Part shown: positions 52,665-61,490 of the stretch, one piece after another
How the letters are laid out: every line of letters starts with the position of its first letter
Numbering within the stretch: position 1 is the first letter of the stretch
Source of the DNA: Bacteroidales bacterium UBA1173
GTDB taxonomy: Bacteria > Bacteroidota > Bacteroidia > Bacteroidales > F082
Reading direction: 5' to 3'
DNA: 64,000 nt
NCBI GenBank assembly: GCA_002311655.1
Contig: DBYZ01000010.1
Coordinates: 77,585 to 141,584, forward strand
Translations under genes and position numbers: made by a program
The notes under the pieces: model-generated
The model's database searches: none
Seen by the model: the letters and a program-made list of their open reading frames with translations, nothing else
Told to the model about the DNA's origin: nothing

Positions 52665-53663
52665 TTAATCCGTTAATGTCTTAAAAACAGTGTGTCTTAA
52701 AATGAAGTCCAACAACAATAATGCCAAACTGAGCAAAACCAGAGGTAAAAACTCCTCGTGGACTCGTGTAAACTCGTTGATTTCTATCTTCGAGCGTTCC
52801 AGTTTGTCGATTTCATCGTAAATCTGCTCCAGTTTCTCGTTAGAAGTTGCTCGATAATATTTTCCGCCAGTCTCGTCGGCAATTTGTTGAAGCAGCGGCT
52901 CGTTGATGGTGACTGGAATCTGCTGGTATTGGATGCCTCCGAACGGTGTCTGCACCGGATAAGGAGCTGTGCCTCTTGTTCCCACGCCGATGGTGTACAC
53001 TCTGATGCCGAAAATCTTTGCCATTTCAGCAGCGGTGGCAGGATCGATGGAACCTGCGTTGTTATCACCGTCGGTGAGCAGAATCACAACTTTCGAGATT
53101 GCTTCGCTGTCTTTCAGACGGCTCACTGACGATGCAAGTCCGTCGCCGATGGCAGTGCCGTCTTCCAGCATGCCGCATTTCATGTCCTTCATCATGTTGA
53201 GGAGCATGCCATGGTCAGTGGTTAAAGGCACTTGCGTGAATGTTTCGCTTGCAAAGACTACCAATCCCATGCGGTCTTCAGGACGTCCTTTGACAAACTC
53301 GGCGCTGATGCTTTTTGCAGCTTCCAAACGGTCGGGTTTGAGGTCTTGGGCAAGCATACTGCTCGACAAGTCTATCGTCAGGACGATGTCGATGCCTTCA
53401 ACGTTGATTTTTTGGTTTTTAGAGCTGCTCTGAGGACGTGCTAACGCTATGATTAACAAAGCTATAACGCACATCTCAATCGCAAAAAGTATGTGTCGGG
53501 CGTAAATCCTCCAGCTTTTCGGCATATCGGTGAAGAAACTCGTGTCGGAGAACTTCACGTAAGCCTGATGTTTTCTTCCTGAAAAGATATACCAAACTAT
53601 CAGTAATGGAATGATTATCAATCCATAAAGAAAATATGGCGATGCAAATTCTATTGAACTCAT
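52665..53663 (-). CDS. batA: BatA: von Willebrand factor A membrane protein
   Basis: The protein is 332 aa. It has the same order of parts as BatB: two N-terminal membrane helices (about 8-24 and 55-73), a VWA domain with MIDAS LTIDLSSSM and LLTDGDNNAG, and a C-terminal helix (about 309-326). It is a paralogue of BatB, probably with a separate partner. It overlaps the 324-aa gene upstream by 4 bases. Confidence 0.92.
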   Translation of the reverse strand: MSSIEFASPYFLYGLIIIPLLIVWYIFSGRKHQAYVKFSDTSFFTDMPKSWRIYARHILFAIEMCVIALLIIALARPQSSSKNQKINVEGIDIVLTIDLSSSMLAQDLKPDRLEAAKSISAEFVKGRPEDRMGLVVFASETFTQVPLTTDHGMLLNMMKDMKCGMLEDGTAIGDGLASSVSRLKDSEAISKVVILLTDGDNNAGSIDPATAAEMAKIFGIRVYTIGVGTRGTAPYPVQTPFGGIQYQQIPVTINEPLLQQIADETGGKYYRATSNEKLEQIYDEIDKLERSKIEINEFTRVHEEFLPLVLLSLALLLLDFILRHTVFKTLTD

Positions 53664-54634
53664 TTACTTTCCTCCTCTTTCTTTTTCGCTTCTTCCTGGA
53701 AATAAATGTAACTGTCTTCTACGAAGTTGTTGATGTCGCTGAACGATTGCTTGTTCTGTTCTGCCGTAGGATTGGCTTTCGCAAATTTCACGAAGTCGGC
53801 TGTTGTTAACGTTTCTTGCAGCTTTGACTTCGTTAAATTGTTGAGATTCAATTTATTAACGGCATCCATGATTTCGTCTGTCGTCATCTCAACGGCATCT
53901 ATTTCAAACTGACCTTCAAGGTATTCTCTTGCGATGTCGGTCAAGTCGGTGTAATAGTCTTTAGTCTTTGCCGAGTTCCATAACTCATTGTCTTTCATCT
54001 CGTTGAGCTTGGCGCGGGCAGTGATGATGGCAGGAATAGTAGGTTTTTTCTTTTCTTCAACAACAACGACTTTCGGTTTCTTATGTTTGTTGAGATAGAT
54101 GACAAGATAAACTATGCCTGCAAGTGCTATTACTATCGCCACCCATGGCAGGACCTCTTTTGCTGTGTATCCTTGTTTTATCACGTCTTTTATCGGACGG
54201 AACGCTTGGGTGGTGTCGACAGCTATGGTCGTTACATAGAGTTCTTTCTCGTCGGTTCGTAAGGTGCGGCGGACGCTGTCTTGGAGGCTTTTGCTGTAGT
54301 TTATGGCGATTTCAGGAACATAAACGTAGCCGGTGTCGAATGATGTCAGCTTGAGGTTTTGTGTCATGATCACATTGTCGCTATTATTAATAGGTGTGGT
54401 CTTGACATCTTCAACGCTGATGACATCTATGGCTTTGCTCAAGGTGTCGCCGAACTGTGCCCATTCAACGTAGAAGTCTTTATTTATCGTCAAAGACAAT
54501 TGATAATCAAATGGTTGTCCTACAACGATGGTGTCGGCAGTGGTTCTTCCGCTGAAGATAGTCATCTGCGCGTTGCATCGGATGCCGAAGAACGACATCA
54601 TGCAGAACAACAATATGAAACAAAGTTTCTTCAT
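53660..54634 (-). CDS. Conserved Bat-operon membrane protein of unknown function
   Basis: The protein is 324 aa. A signal peptide (1-22, ending CNA) is followed by a periplasmic beta domain (about 23-160) that resembles the BatD/Ig fold, a membrane helix (about 165-183, VLPWVAIVIALAGIVYLVIY) and a basic-then-helical cytoplasmic part (about 190-324) with DLTDIAREYLEGQFEIDAVEMTTDEI. The same domain order occurs in proteins at this position of other Bacteroidetes Bat operons; it is not one of the lettered batA-E genes. It overlaps DUF58 and batA by 4 bases each, so translation of the three is coupled. Confidence 0.8.
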   Translation of the reverse strand: MKKLCFILLFCMMSFFGIRCNAQMTIFSGRTTADTIVVGQPFDYQLSLTINKDFYVEWAQFGDTLSKAIDVISVEDVKTTPINNSDNVIMTQNLKLTSFDTGYVYVPEIAINYSKSLQDSVRRTLRTDEKELYVTTIAVDTTQAFRPIKDVIKQGYTAKEVLPWVAIVIALAGIVYLVIYLNKHKKPKVVVVEEKKKPTIPAIITARAKLNEMKDNELWNSAKTKDYYTDLTDIAREYLEGQFEIDAVEMTTDEIMDAVNKLNLNNLTKSKLQETLTTADFVKFAKANPTAEQNKQSFSDINNFVEDSYIYFQEEAKKKEEESK

Positions 54635-55509
54635 CTTCTCGATTCTCTTCTTTTAAAAAGTTGCATAAGAGGCTTGACGTAGTCTTCATCGGTGTAAATC
54701 AATGTGTTATCAACACCGTTGTTGACGAAAGTCTTGCTGAGTTTAGTCGTCTCGTGTTGCACGAATTTCTGATACGCCTGATTCCATGCGTTAGTCGATG
54801 TGTCAACCCAGATTTCTTTGTCAGTCTCATTGTCACGGAACTTCACCAAACCGATTTTAGGGATGATGAGTTCACGTTTATCGGTGATTCTCAATGAGAT
54901 AAGGTCGTGTTTGCGTGCTGCTATCCTCATTTCTTGTTCGAACGGTTTGCTTGTCACGAAGTCGGAGATGAGAAATGCTGTAGTGCGTTTTTTTATCGCG
55001 CTTGTCAGGAACTTGAGTCCTTCGCCTATGTCGGTGCCTTTGTGCTGTGGCGTGAACGTGACTATCTCTCTGATGATGCGCAAAATATGGCTTGAGCCTT
55101 TCTTTGGCGGTATGAACTTCTCAATCTGGTCGCTGAAGAATATCACGCCGACCTTGTCGTTGTTCTGTATCGCCGAGAATGCCAGCACTGCCGCGAGTTC
55201 AGCTGTGATGTCACGTTTCGTGGCGTCGATGGAGCCAAAGTCGTTGGAGCCTGAAACATCGATGAGAAGCATCACCGTCATCTCACGTTCCTCTTCGAAA
55301 ATCTTGACAAAAGGCTTGTGGAATCGCGCCGTGACGTTCCAGTCGATGTTGCGGATATCGTCACCATACTGATATTCACGCACTTCGCTGAATGTCATGC
55401 CTCGACCCTTGAACGCGCTGTGATACTGACCCGAAAAAATATGATTGGTCAGCCCGCGTGTCTTGATCTCGATCTTTCTGACTTTCTTAAATAGTTCTGT
55501 AGCTTCCAT
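54631..55509 (-). CDS. DUF58-domain protein of the Bat operon
   Basis: The protein is 292 aa, without a signal or membrane segment. The DUF58 core reads YGDDIRNIDWNVTARFHKPF (about 48-67), and it contains a degenerate VWA-like fold with VMLLIDVSGSNDFG (DxSGS MIDAS-like) and later TAFLISDFV. Family members pair with MoxR ATPases in envelope- or metal-related assembly systems. It lies between moxR and the 324-aa gene. Confidence 0.92.
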   Translation of the reverse strand: MEATELFKKVRKIEIKTRGLTNHIFSGQYHSAFKGRGMTFSEVREYQYGDDIRNIDWNVTARFHKPFVKIFEEEREMTVMLLIDVSGSNDFGSIDATKRDITAELAAVLAFSAIQNNDKVGVIFFSDQIEKFIPPKKGSSHILRIIREIVTFTPQHKGTDIGEGLKFLTSAIKKRTTAFLISDFVTSKPFEQEMRIAARKHDLISLRITDKRELIIPKIGLVKFRDNETDKEIWVDTSTNAWNQAYQKFVQHETTKLSKTFVNNGVDNTLIYTDEDYVKPLMQLFKRRESRR

Positions 55510-55546
55510 TTAAACTTCAAACTTCAAACTGTTAACTGGTAACTGT
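55510..55546 (-). repeat. Heptanucleotide tandem repeat between moxR and DUF58 genes
   Basis: On the coding strand the gap reads AGTTACC, AGTTAAC, AGTTTGA, AGTTTGA, AGTTTAA and then directly ATG. The unit AGTTTGA is that of the pyrE/SRPBCC gap. Confidence 0.8.
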
Positions 55547-56539
55547 TTACGGCACCTCGACAATATTCAAAATCTCATTGATGATATCTTCTGTTGTGAT
55601 GTTTTCTGCTTCAGCCTCGTAGGTCAGACCGATACGATGACGCATCACGTCTGGAGCGACGGCACGCACATCCTCAGGGATGACATAGCCACGACGTTTG
55701 ATGAAAGCGTAGGCTTTTGCTGCCAAAGCGAGGTTGATAGAAGCACGCGGAGAGCCGCCGTAGCTGATCATTCCTGCGAATTTCTTCAACTTGAACTCTT
55801 CAGGATAACGTGAAGCGAAAACGATGTCGGTGATGTAGTTCTCAATCTTCTCGTCGAGATAAACTTCACGGCAGACTTTTCTTGCGTTCAAAATGTCTTT
55901 CGTTGACGTAACTTTATGAACCTCAGGATATTCCTTGTTGATATTCTGACGTAATATCACCTTTTCCTCTTCCTTTTTCGGGTAGTCGATAACGACTTTC
56001 AACATGAAACGGTCGACCTGTGCTTCCGGCAACGGATAGGTACCTTCCTGCTCGATAGGGTTCTGTGTTGCCATAACCAGGAACGGATCCGGCAAGGCAA
56101 AAGTGCTCTCACCGATTGTCACCTGATGCTCCTGCATCGCCTCGAGCAATGCGCTCTGCACCTTCGCTGGTGAACGGTTGATCTCATCGGCCAACACGAA
56201 GTTTGCGAACACTGGACCTTTCTTTACCATGAATTCCTCTGTCTTCTGGCTGTAAATCATCGTACCGACGAGGTCGGCTGGCAGAAGGTCGGGGGTGAAC
56301 TGGATACGGCTGAAATCGGCATCGACAATGTTTGCCAATGTTTTGATAGCCAATGTCTTAGCCAAGCCTGGAACACCTTCGAGAAGGATGTGCCCGTTTG
56401 ACAACAAACCGATAAGCAAACGTTCTGTCATGTGTTTCTGACCCACGATGACTTTGCTCATTTCCATGTTTATCAAGTCGATAAACTGACTCTCTCTCTG
56501 AATTTTTTCGTTTAATTCGCGAATGTCTGTCTCAATCAT
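55547..56539 (-). CDS. MoxR-family AAA ATPase
   Basis: The protein is 330 aa. The Walker A motif is GVPGLAKT in HILLEGVPGLAKTLAIKT (about 51-68), and Walker B follows as FVLADEINR. The lid has VTIGESTFALPDPFLVMATQNPIEQEGTYPLPEAQ, the MoxR signature. The ATPase is a chaperone-like partner for VWA proteins (DUF58, BatA, BatB). It leads the operon, with TATTTTTG at 56582-56589 as promoter candidate. Confidence 0.94.
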   Translation of the reverse strand: MIETDIRELNEKIQRESQFIDLINMEMSKVIVGQKHMTERLLIGLLSNGHILLEGVPGLAKTLAIKTLANIVDADFSRIQFTPDLLPADLVGTMIYSQKTEEFMVKKGPVFANFVLADEINRSPAKVQSALLEAMQEHQVTIGESTFALPDPFLVMATQNPIEQEGTYPLPEAQVDRFMLKVVIDYPKKEEEKVILRQNINKEYPEVHKVTSTKDILNARKVCREVYLDEKIENYITDIVFASRYPEEFKLKKFAGMISYGGSPRASINLALAAKAYAFIKRRGYVIPEDVRAVAPDVMRHRIGLTYEAEAENITTEDIINEILNIVEVP

Positions 56540-56581
56540 ATTATGTGATTTTTGTATTTTTTCTAATTAACAATGTAAACG

Positions 56582-56589
56582 CAAAAATA
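56582..56589 (-). promoter_or_regulatory. -7 promoter element for the moxR-bat operon
   Basis: TATTTTTG on the minus strand, 43 bases before the moxR ATG. No second promoter is obvious inside the eight-gene run, so this may drive all of it. Confidence 0.5.
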
Positions 56590-56677
56590 TTGCAAAAATT
56601 TCAATCTGCAATGAAAAATTTATTTTGTTTTCAAGTGTTCCGAAAAATTTTGTAATTTCGTAGCTTGAAATAAATTT

Positions 56678-57454
56678 ATGTTGCAATTTGGTAAAATAGC
56701 GATTATTGGTGCGGGAAATGTTTCGTATACCCTTTGTAAATTATTGAAAAACAGAGGTGTAGAACCGTTTTGTGTGTTGGTGAGAAATCCGGAGAAAGCA
56801 AAAAAAATGCATGAGGATTTGGGCGTCGAAGTGGTATCAGACTACGAAAAAGTTCTCGAATCGGATTTGACGATAATTGCAGTGAAAGACGACGCAATAT
56901 CGGATGTCGCTACTCATCTTGTTGATTATAAAGGACTTGTGGTTCATACATCTGGAACGAAATCATCGGAGCTCTTGAACAAAAGTATGCGCAACGGCGT
57001 ATTTTATCCGCTGCAGACGATAAGCAAAGAACGTGAATTTTCGTTCCGCGACACGCCTTTTTTGATTTATGCAAATTCTCCTGATGATGTGGAGTTTTTA
57101 AGCCGGTTTGCAAAGCAGTTTTCCAATAAGGTGTTGTTTTGTGACGATGAACAACGCAAAGTATTTCATTTGGTGGCGGTTTTCGTCTCAAATTTCACGA
57201 ATGTGATGCTTGGGATAGGGGATAAGTTGCTGAAAAAGAATGGAACGAGCTTGGATGTTGTGCGTCCTTTGGTGATGGAGATGATGCATAAATCGTTTGA
57301 AATATCGCCGGAACAAGCTCTCACTGGTCCTGCCAGACGAGGCGATTTCGCGACAATCGGTGAACATGAGAAGATGCTTTCCGACAGCCCCGAAGAACTC
57401 GCTATTTACAAGATTATGACGGATTATATCATTGAAAATTATCAGAAAAAATGA
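56678..57454 (+). CDS. Rossmann-fold DUF2520 protein (putative NADP-dependent oxidoreductase)
   Basis: The protein is 258 aa. It starts with the dinucleotide-binding motif GKIAIIGAGNVSYTLC (5-20) and has the strand TIIAVKDDAISDVA followed by VVHTSGTKSSELL, as in 6-phosphogluconate dehydrogenase-like proteins with the C-terminal DUF2520 helices (HLVAVFVSNFTNVML). The reaction is unknown. It overlaps kdsC by 4 bases and so is translated together with it, which is the usual neighbourhood in Bacteroidetes. Confidence 0.87.
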   Translation: MLQFGKIAIIGAGNVSYTLCKLLKNRGVEPFCVLVRNPEKAKKMHEDLGVEVVSDYEKVLESDLTIIAVKDDAISDVATHLVDYKGLVVHTSGTKSSELLNKSMRNGVFYPLQTISKEREFSFRDTPFLIYANSPDDVEFLSRFAKQFSNKVLFCDDEQRKVFHLVAVFVSNFTNVMLGIGDKLLKKNGTSLDVVRPLVMEMMHKSFEISPEQALTGPARRGDFATIGEHEKMLSDSPEELAIYKIMTDYIIENYQKK

Positions 57455-57975
57455 AAAATTATAAGGAGCTTTTAAAAAACGTTACAACCTTTATCTTTGA
57501 TTATGATGGAGTTATGACCCAAGGTGATATCATCATGCTGCCTAATGGCGAGGCTCTTCGCATGACGAATGTGAAAGACGGTTTCGCTTTGCAACTGGCG
57601 GTGCGTTTGGGTTATAATGTCGCTGTGATTTCTGGCGGTTACGCCGACTCTATGGCACATCGCATGAGAGTGCTGGGCGTGAAGGATGTTTTTATGCATA
57701 TCCCTAACAAAATCATCAAGTTAGAGGAATATATGAAAGAGAAAAACCTCAAAAAGGAGGAGATTGTTTACATGGGCGACGACATGCCTGATTATCCTGT
57801 AATGCAGATGGTCGGAGTACCTGTTTGTCCAGCCGACGCTTCGGAGGAGATCAAGCAGATTAGCGTCTATATCAGCCATAAAGACGGCGGAAAAGGCGCT
57901 GTACGCGACATAATCGAGCAGGTTATGAAGGTTCAGGACAAATGGATGAAGGATTTTGAAAATCATATTTGGTAA
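57451..57975 (+). CDS. kdsC: KdsC-like 3-deoxy-D-manno-octulosonate 8-phosphate phosphatase
   Basis: The protein is 174 aa. It belongs to the C0-type HAD superfamily, with the motif FDYDG (16-20, Asp17 and Asp19), the second loop VISGGY and the third YMGDDMPDYPVM. The length and absence of a cap domain match KdsC, which removes phosphate from Kdo-8-phosphate on the way to lipid A-Kdo. Tyr18 between the aspartates replaces the usual valine or leucine. It precedes UbiA by one base. Confidence 0.9.
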   Translation: MKNYKELLKNVTTFIFDYDGVMTQGDIIMLPNGEALRMTNVKDGFALQLAVRLGYNVAVISGGYADSMAHRMRVLGVKDVFMHIPNKIIKLEEYMKEKNLKKEEIVYMGDDMPDYPVMQMVGVPVCPADASEEIKQISVYISHKDGGKGAVRDIIEQVMKVQDKWMKDFENHIW

Positions 57976-57976
57976 G

Positions 57977-58915
57977 ATGAAGAAATTATTAGCTTTTTTT
58001 AGATTGGTGCGCTGGCCTAATCTTCTCATCACCGCACTGATGATGTTTCTGGTTTATTATAATCTGGTCGGAATGATTAGCACAGTCGGCTTTACTTTAT
58101 TGGTGATTTCAATGGTTTTGATCGTGGCTGGCGGTTATGTGATCAACAATATTTTCGACGTGGATATCGATGAAATCAATAAACCTGACAAGCTTATTGT
58201 TGGTAGATATTTCACTGAAAAACAAAGTAAATTTATCTATTGGTCGCTGACAATCATAGGCTTGGCATGTGCGTTGGCATCTTCTTTGATGATGTTTGGC
58301 AAGAGTTTCCTCACGATTTTCGCATGTATGGTGCTTCTGACAGGCATCTTGTATTCTTATTCCAGTGGATATAAGAAAAGACTGGTGCTTGGAAATGTAA
58401 TTGTTTCATTATCAGTGGCTTTTGCAGTGTTTTTGCCTTGGCTTTTCGTGATGCTTTACATGATGAAAGAAGATATGCTTGTTGAGAATTATGATGTTTT
58501 GATGCATATCTCGCTTCGTTTGGTGTTGATTTACACTGCATTTGCATTTTTAATGACAATGATTCGCGAAATCATAAAAGATATGCAGGATGTGGAAGGT
58601 GACGGACGTTTCCATTGCCGCACAATACCGATTATCTGGGGTGTAAAAGCCTCCCAAATCATCGTGATAGTGCTGAGCTTGTTGACATTTGTCATGATTA
58701 TGTATGCCAAAGAATATATGCATGGTCTTGGCTTTAAAACCGCGAGTTATCTGCTTAATGCATCAGGCGTTTTTATGTTCATGATGGTGCTTGGCGGTAA
58801 TATTTTTGGAATGCTGGACGCAAGTTTCAGAACGCCAAAACAATTCCATTATCAGTCTATTGCCATGAAAATCAGTATGTTAATTGGAGTGTTATCAATG
58901 TTTTTTATAAAATAA
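57977..58915 (+). CDS. UbiA-family prenyltransferase (geranylgeranylglycerol-phosphate geranylgeranyltransferase-like)
   Basis: The protein is 312 aa from the ATG at 57977 and is a membrane protein with 8-9 helices. The metal-diphosphate motif is NNIFDVDIDEINKPDK (in NDxxDxxxD style), and the second is DMQDVEGDGRFHCRTIP. UbiA enzymes attach prenyl chains to aromatic rings or glycerol. In Bacteroidetes the version next to kdsC and maf is usually annotated as GGGP geranylgeranyltransferase, a name taken from archaeal ether-lipid synthesis; the true substrate is not settled. It lies between kdsC and maf with gaps of one base. Confidence 0.85.
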   Translation: MKKLLAFFRLVRWPNLLITALMMFLVYYNLVGMISTVGFTLLVISMVLIVAGGYVINNIFDVDIDEINKPDKLIVGRYFTEKQSKFIYWSLTIIGLACALASSLMMFGKSFLTIFACMVLLTGILYSYSSGYKKRLVLGNVIVSLSVAFAVFLPWLFVMLYMMKEDMLVENYDVLMHISLRLVLIYTAFAFLMTMIREIIKDMQDVEGDGRFHCRTIPIIWGVKASQIIVIVLSLLTFVMIMYAKEYMHGLGFKTASYLLNASGVFMFMMVLGGNIFGMLDASFRTPKQFHYQSIAMKISMLIGVLSMFFIK

Positions 58916-58916
58916 G

Positions 58917-59498
58917 ATGTTAGATAATTTAAAGAAATATAATATCGTTTTGGCGTCGAAATCGCCTCGCCGACAGGAGCTTTTGAAAGGCATCGGCATC
59001 GATTTTTCGATTTTGACAAAAGAAGTTGACGAAAATTATCCTTCACGTTTGCCTTTGATTGATGTGGCTCCGTTTTTGAGTCTGAAGAAAGCAAAGGCTT
59101 TTGATGATGCGGAACTGCCTGAGAATTATATGGTTATCACAGCCGACACTGTCGTAATCGTTGAAAACGAGATTTTAGGCAAACCAAAAGACCGTGACGA
59201 TGCGGTGTGTATGATGAAACTGCTTTCAGGCAAGGTGCATAAGGTGGTGACAGGCGTGACGGTTCACACAAAAGAGAAGACGAAAACATTCTCTGTCGTT
59301 TCGAAAGTTACATTTGAAACGCTTGATAATCAAGAAGTTGATTATTATATTGATAACTTCAAGCCTTATGACAAGGCTGGCGCTTACGGTGTTCAGGAAT
59401 GGATAGGTTATATTGGCGTCAGCAATGTTGAAGGCTCATATTATAACGTAATGGGCTTGCCCACACAGAAATTGTATAAAGTTTTAAAGGAATTTTAG
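58917..59498 (+). CDS. maf: Maf-family nucleotide pyrophosphatase
   Basis: The protein is 193 aa. It hydrolyses modified or canonical nucleoside triphosphates (dTTP/UTP type in related proteins). SKSPRRQELLKGIGI (14-28) and ADTVV with GKPKDRDDAVCMMKLLSGK are diagnostic. It lies within the kdsC-ubiA-maf-surE-lpxB run with a one-base gap on the 5' side and none on the 3' side. Confidence 0.95.
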   Translation: MLDNLKKYNIVLASKSPRRQELLKGIGIDFSILTKEVDENYPSRLPLIDVAPFLSLKKAKAFDDAELPENYMVITADTVVIVENEILGKPKDRDDAVCMMKLLSGKVHKVVTGVTVHTKEKTKTFSVVSKVTFETLDNQEVDYYIDNFKPYDKAGAYGVQEWIGYIGVSNVEGSYYNVMGLPTQKLYKVLKEF

Positions 59499-60269
59499 AT
59501 GGAAAGAAAACCGACGATTTTAGTAACGAATGATGACGGGTATTTGGCAAAAGGCTTGAGAAAACTCGCGGATTTGATGCGTCAGATTGGAAGGGTTGTG
59601 GTTGTTTCGACCGAGCAGGTGAAGTCGGCGCAAGGTCACTCGATGACAATAAATGAACCATTGAGACTCAGACAGTTAGAAAAGTCTGAGGATTTTGAGA
59701 TGTATGTTTTGAACGGCTGTCCGGTTGACTGTGCAAAGGTCGGATTCCAGATGATTTTGGACGAATATCCCGACATTTTGGTTTCTGGTATCAACCATGG
59801 CTCGAATGCCTCGACAAATGTAATATATTCAGGCACAATGGCTGCCGTGGTCGAGGCTTGCATGGACGGTATACCGGCAATAGGTTTCAGCCTTGAGGAT
59901 TACTCGCCAAATGCCAATTTCGACAATCTTGACAATTATATCCTTGATATAACACGCAAAGTTTTGAAAGAAGGCCTTCCGAAAGGTGTTTGCCTGAATG
60001 TGAATTTCCCTAAAACCACTGAGGACAACCCGATCAAAGGCGTGAGGATCTGCCGTCAGGCCAAGGCACGATGGAGAGAGATTTTCGACCATCGCAAAGA
60101 CCCGCACAACCGTGATTATTTCTGGATCGGCGGCGAGTTTATAGTGGAAGATGACGGTACCGACACTGATATCTACGCATTGAAAAACAACTACGCGTCA
60201 ATAGTTCCGACACATTACGACTGGACGGCTTACAATGTCATGGATCAATTAAAAAGTTTTGAAAAATGA
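59499..60269 (+). CDS. surE: 5'/3'-nucleotidase SurE
   Basis: The protein is 256 aa. It dephosphorylates nucleoside monophosphates under stress. The metal site is in ILVTNDDGY (7-15, Asp12 and Asp13), followed by GHSMTI, and VSGINHGSNASTNVIYSGTMAAVVE. The stop of maf is directly before its ATG, and its own end overlaps lpxB by 4 bases. Confidence 0.96.
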   Translation: MERKPTILVTNDDGYLAKGLRKLADLMRQIGRVVVVSTEQVKSAQGHSMTINEPLRLRQLEKSEDFEMYVLNGCPVDCAKVGFQMILDEYPDILVSGINHGSNASTNVIYSGTMAAVVEACMDGIPAIGFSLEDYSPNANFDNLDNYILDITRKVLKEGLPKGVCLNVNFPKTTEDNPIKGVRICRQAKARWREIFDHRKDPHNRDYFWIGGEFIVEDDGTDTDIYALKNNYASIVPTHYDWTAYNVMDQLKSFEK

Positions 60270-61390
60270 AGTATTACATCATAGCAGGTGAGGCTTCCGG
60301 CGATTTGCACGGCTCCAATCTGGTCGCATCGATACGTCAGAAGGACCCGAATGCGAAGATTAGAGCGTGGGGCGGTGAAAAAATGCGACGAAATGGCGCA
60401 AATGTGGTGAAAAATTACCATGATTTGGCGTTCATGGGCTTCGTGGAAGTGTTAATGAATTTAAAGACAATCTTAAAAAATTTTAACATTTGTAAAAAAG
60501 ACATCACCGAATTCAACCCAGATGCTCTTATTCTGATCGATTACCCGGGCTTTAATCTGAAAATAGCAAAATGGGCGAAAAAGAAGGGTTTCAAGGTGTT
60601 TTATTACATCTCGCCTCAGGTGTGGGCATGGAAACGCCGCCGTGTTTACACAATTAAAAAAGTGGTCGACAAGATGCTCTGTATCCTGCCTTTTGAAAAG
60701 AAGTTCTACGATAACTATGACGTTGATTGTCAATTTGTTGGACATCCACTTCTCGATGAGATCGCAAAGGTTGAACCTGTCGACAGAAATAAATTCTATA
60801 AGGCAAACCGCCTGAATCCTAAAAAGGAGGTTATCGCTTTGCTTCCTGGAAGCCGCAAACAGGAAGTTAGCAGAATGCTTACAGTGATGCTGGAAGTCGT
60901 GAAGATGTTCCCTAATTATCAGTTTGTTGTGGCTTGTGCGCCATCGCTGCCATTGAGCTATTACAAGAAGATTATAGGAGAGAAATCTAACGTCAGATTG
61001 GTGATAAACCGAACATACCAGTTGCTGCAACTGTCAAGCGCTGCTATAGTTACCTCAGGAACAGCCACGCTGGAAACAGCATTGCTCGATGTCCCTGAAG
61101 TCGTTTGCTATAAAGCGAACAGAATCTCTTATATTATTGCCAGACAATTGGCCAAAGTGAAGTATATCTGCCTCGTGAATCTTATTATGGACCGATTGGT
61201 TGTCAAGGAGTTAATACAAAACGACATGACATCTTCAAATATCAGAGACGAACTGCAGTCATTGTTGAACAGCTCAAAACGACAGAAAAAACTGTTGGAA
61301 GATTATGAAGAACTGAAATATGTCCTTGGCAATGCCGGCGCATCCGACAGAGCAGCCGAGACAATCATCTCATATGTTAAAAAAAATTAA
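60266..61390 (+). CDS. lpxB: Lipid-A-disaccharide synthase
   Basis: The protein is 374 aa. It joins UDP-2,3-diacylglucosamine and lipid X in lipid A synthesis, peripheral to the inner membrane. The start YIIAGEASGDLHGSNL and YISPQVWAWKRRRV are typical, as is LLPGSRKQEVSRML and TSGTATLETAL. It ends the five-gene run. A TTAACATTT repeat begins at its stop codon, and a terminator follows at 61453. Confidence 0.96.
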   Translation: MKYYIIAGEASGDLHGSNLVASIRQKDPNAKIRAWGGEKMRRNGANVVKNYHDLAFMGFVEVLMNLKTILKNFNICKKDITEFNPDALILIDYPGFNLKIAKWAKKKGFKVFYYISPQVWAWKRRRVYTIKKVVDKMLCILPFEKKFYDNYDVDCQFVGHPLLDEIAKVEPVDRNKFYKANRLNPKKEVIALLPGSRKQEVSRMLTVMLEVVKMFPNYQFVVACAPSLPLSYYKKIIGEKSNVRLVINRTYQLLQLSSAAIVTSGTATLETALLDVPEVVCYKANRISYIIARQLAKVKYICLVNLIMDRLVVKELIQNDMTSSNIRDELQSLLNSSKRQKKLLEDYEELKYVLGNAGASDRAAETIISYVKKN

Positions 61391-61437
61391 CATTTGTGTT
61401 AAAAAATTTTAACATTTCATAGAAAATTTTAACATTT
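61387..61437 (+). repeat. Three tandem TTAACATTT units after lpxB
   Basis: TTAACATTT occurs at 61387, 61409 and 61429 (spacing 22 and 20) within A/T-rich sequence; the first contains the lpxB stop codon. A fourth copy lies inside lpxB at 60483. Meaning unknown. Chance within AT-rich DNA is possible. Confidence 0.5.
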
Positions 61438-61452
61438 GAAATGCTGATAATT

Positions 61453-61484
61453 AGCCGGGGAAAATTTTTTTCCTCGGCTTTTTC
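61453..61484 (+). terminator. Rho-independent terminator of the kdsC-lpxB operon
   Basis: Stem AGCCGGGG (61453-61460) with CCTCGGCT (61472-61479), one G-T pair, extended by AAAA/TTTT, then a T run. Confidence 0.8.
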
Positions 61485-61490
61485 TTTGTA

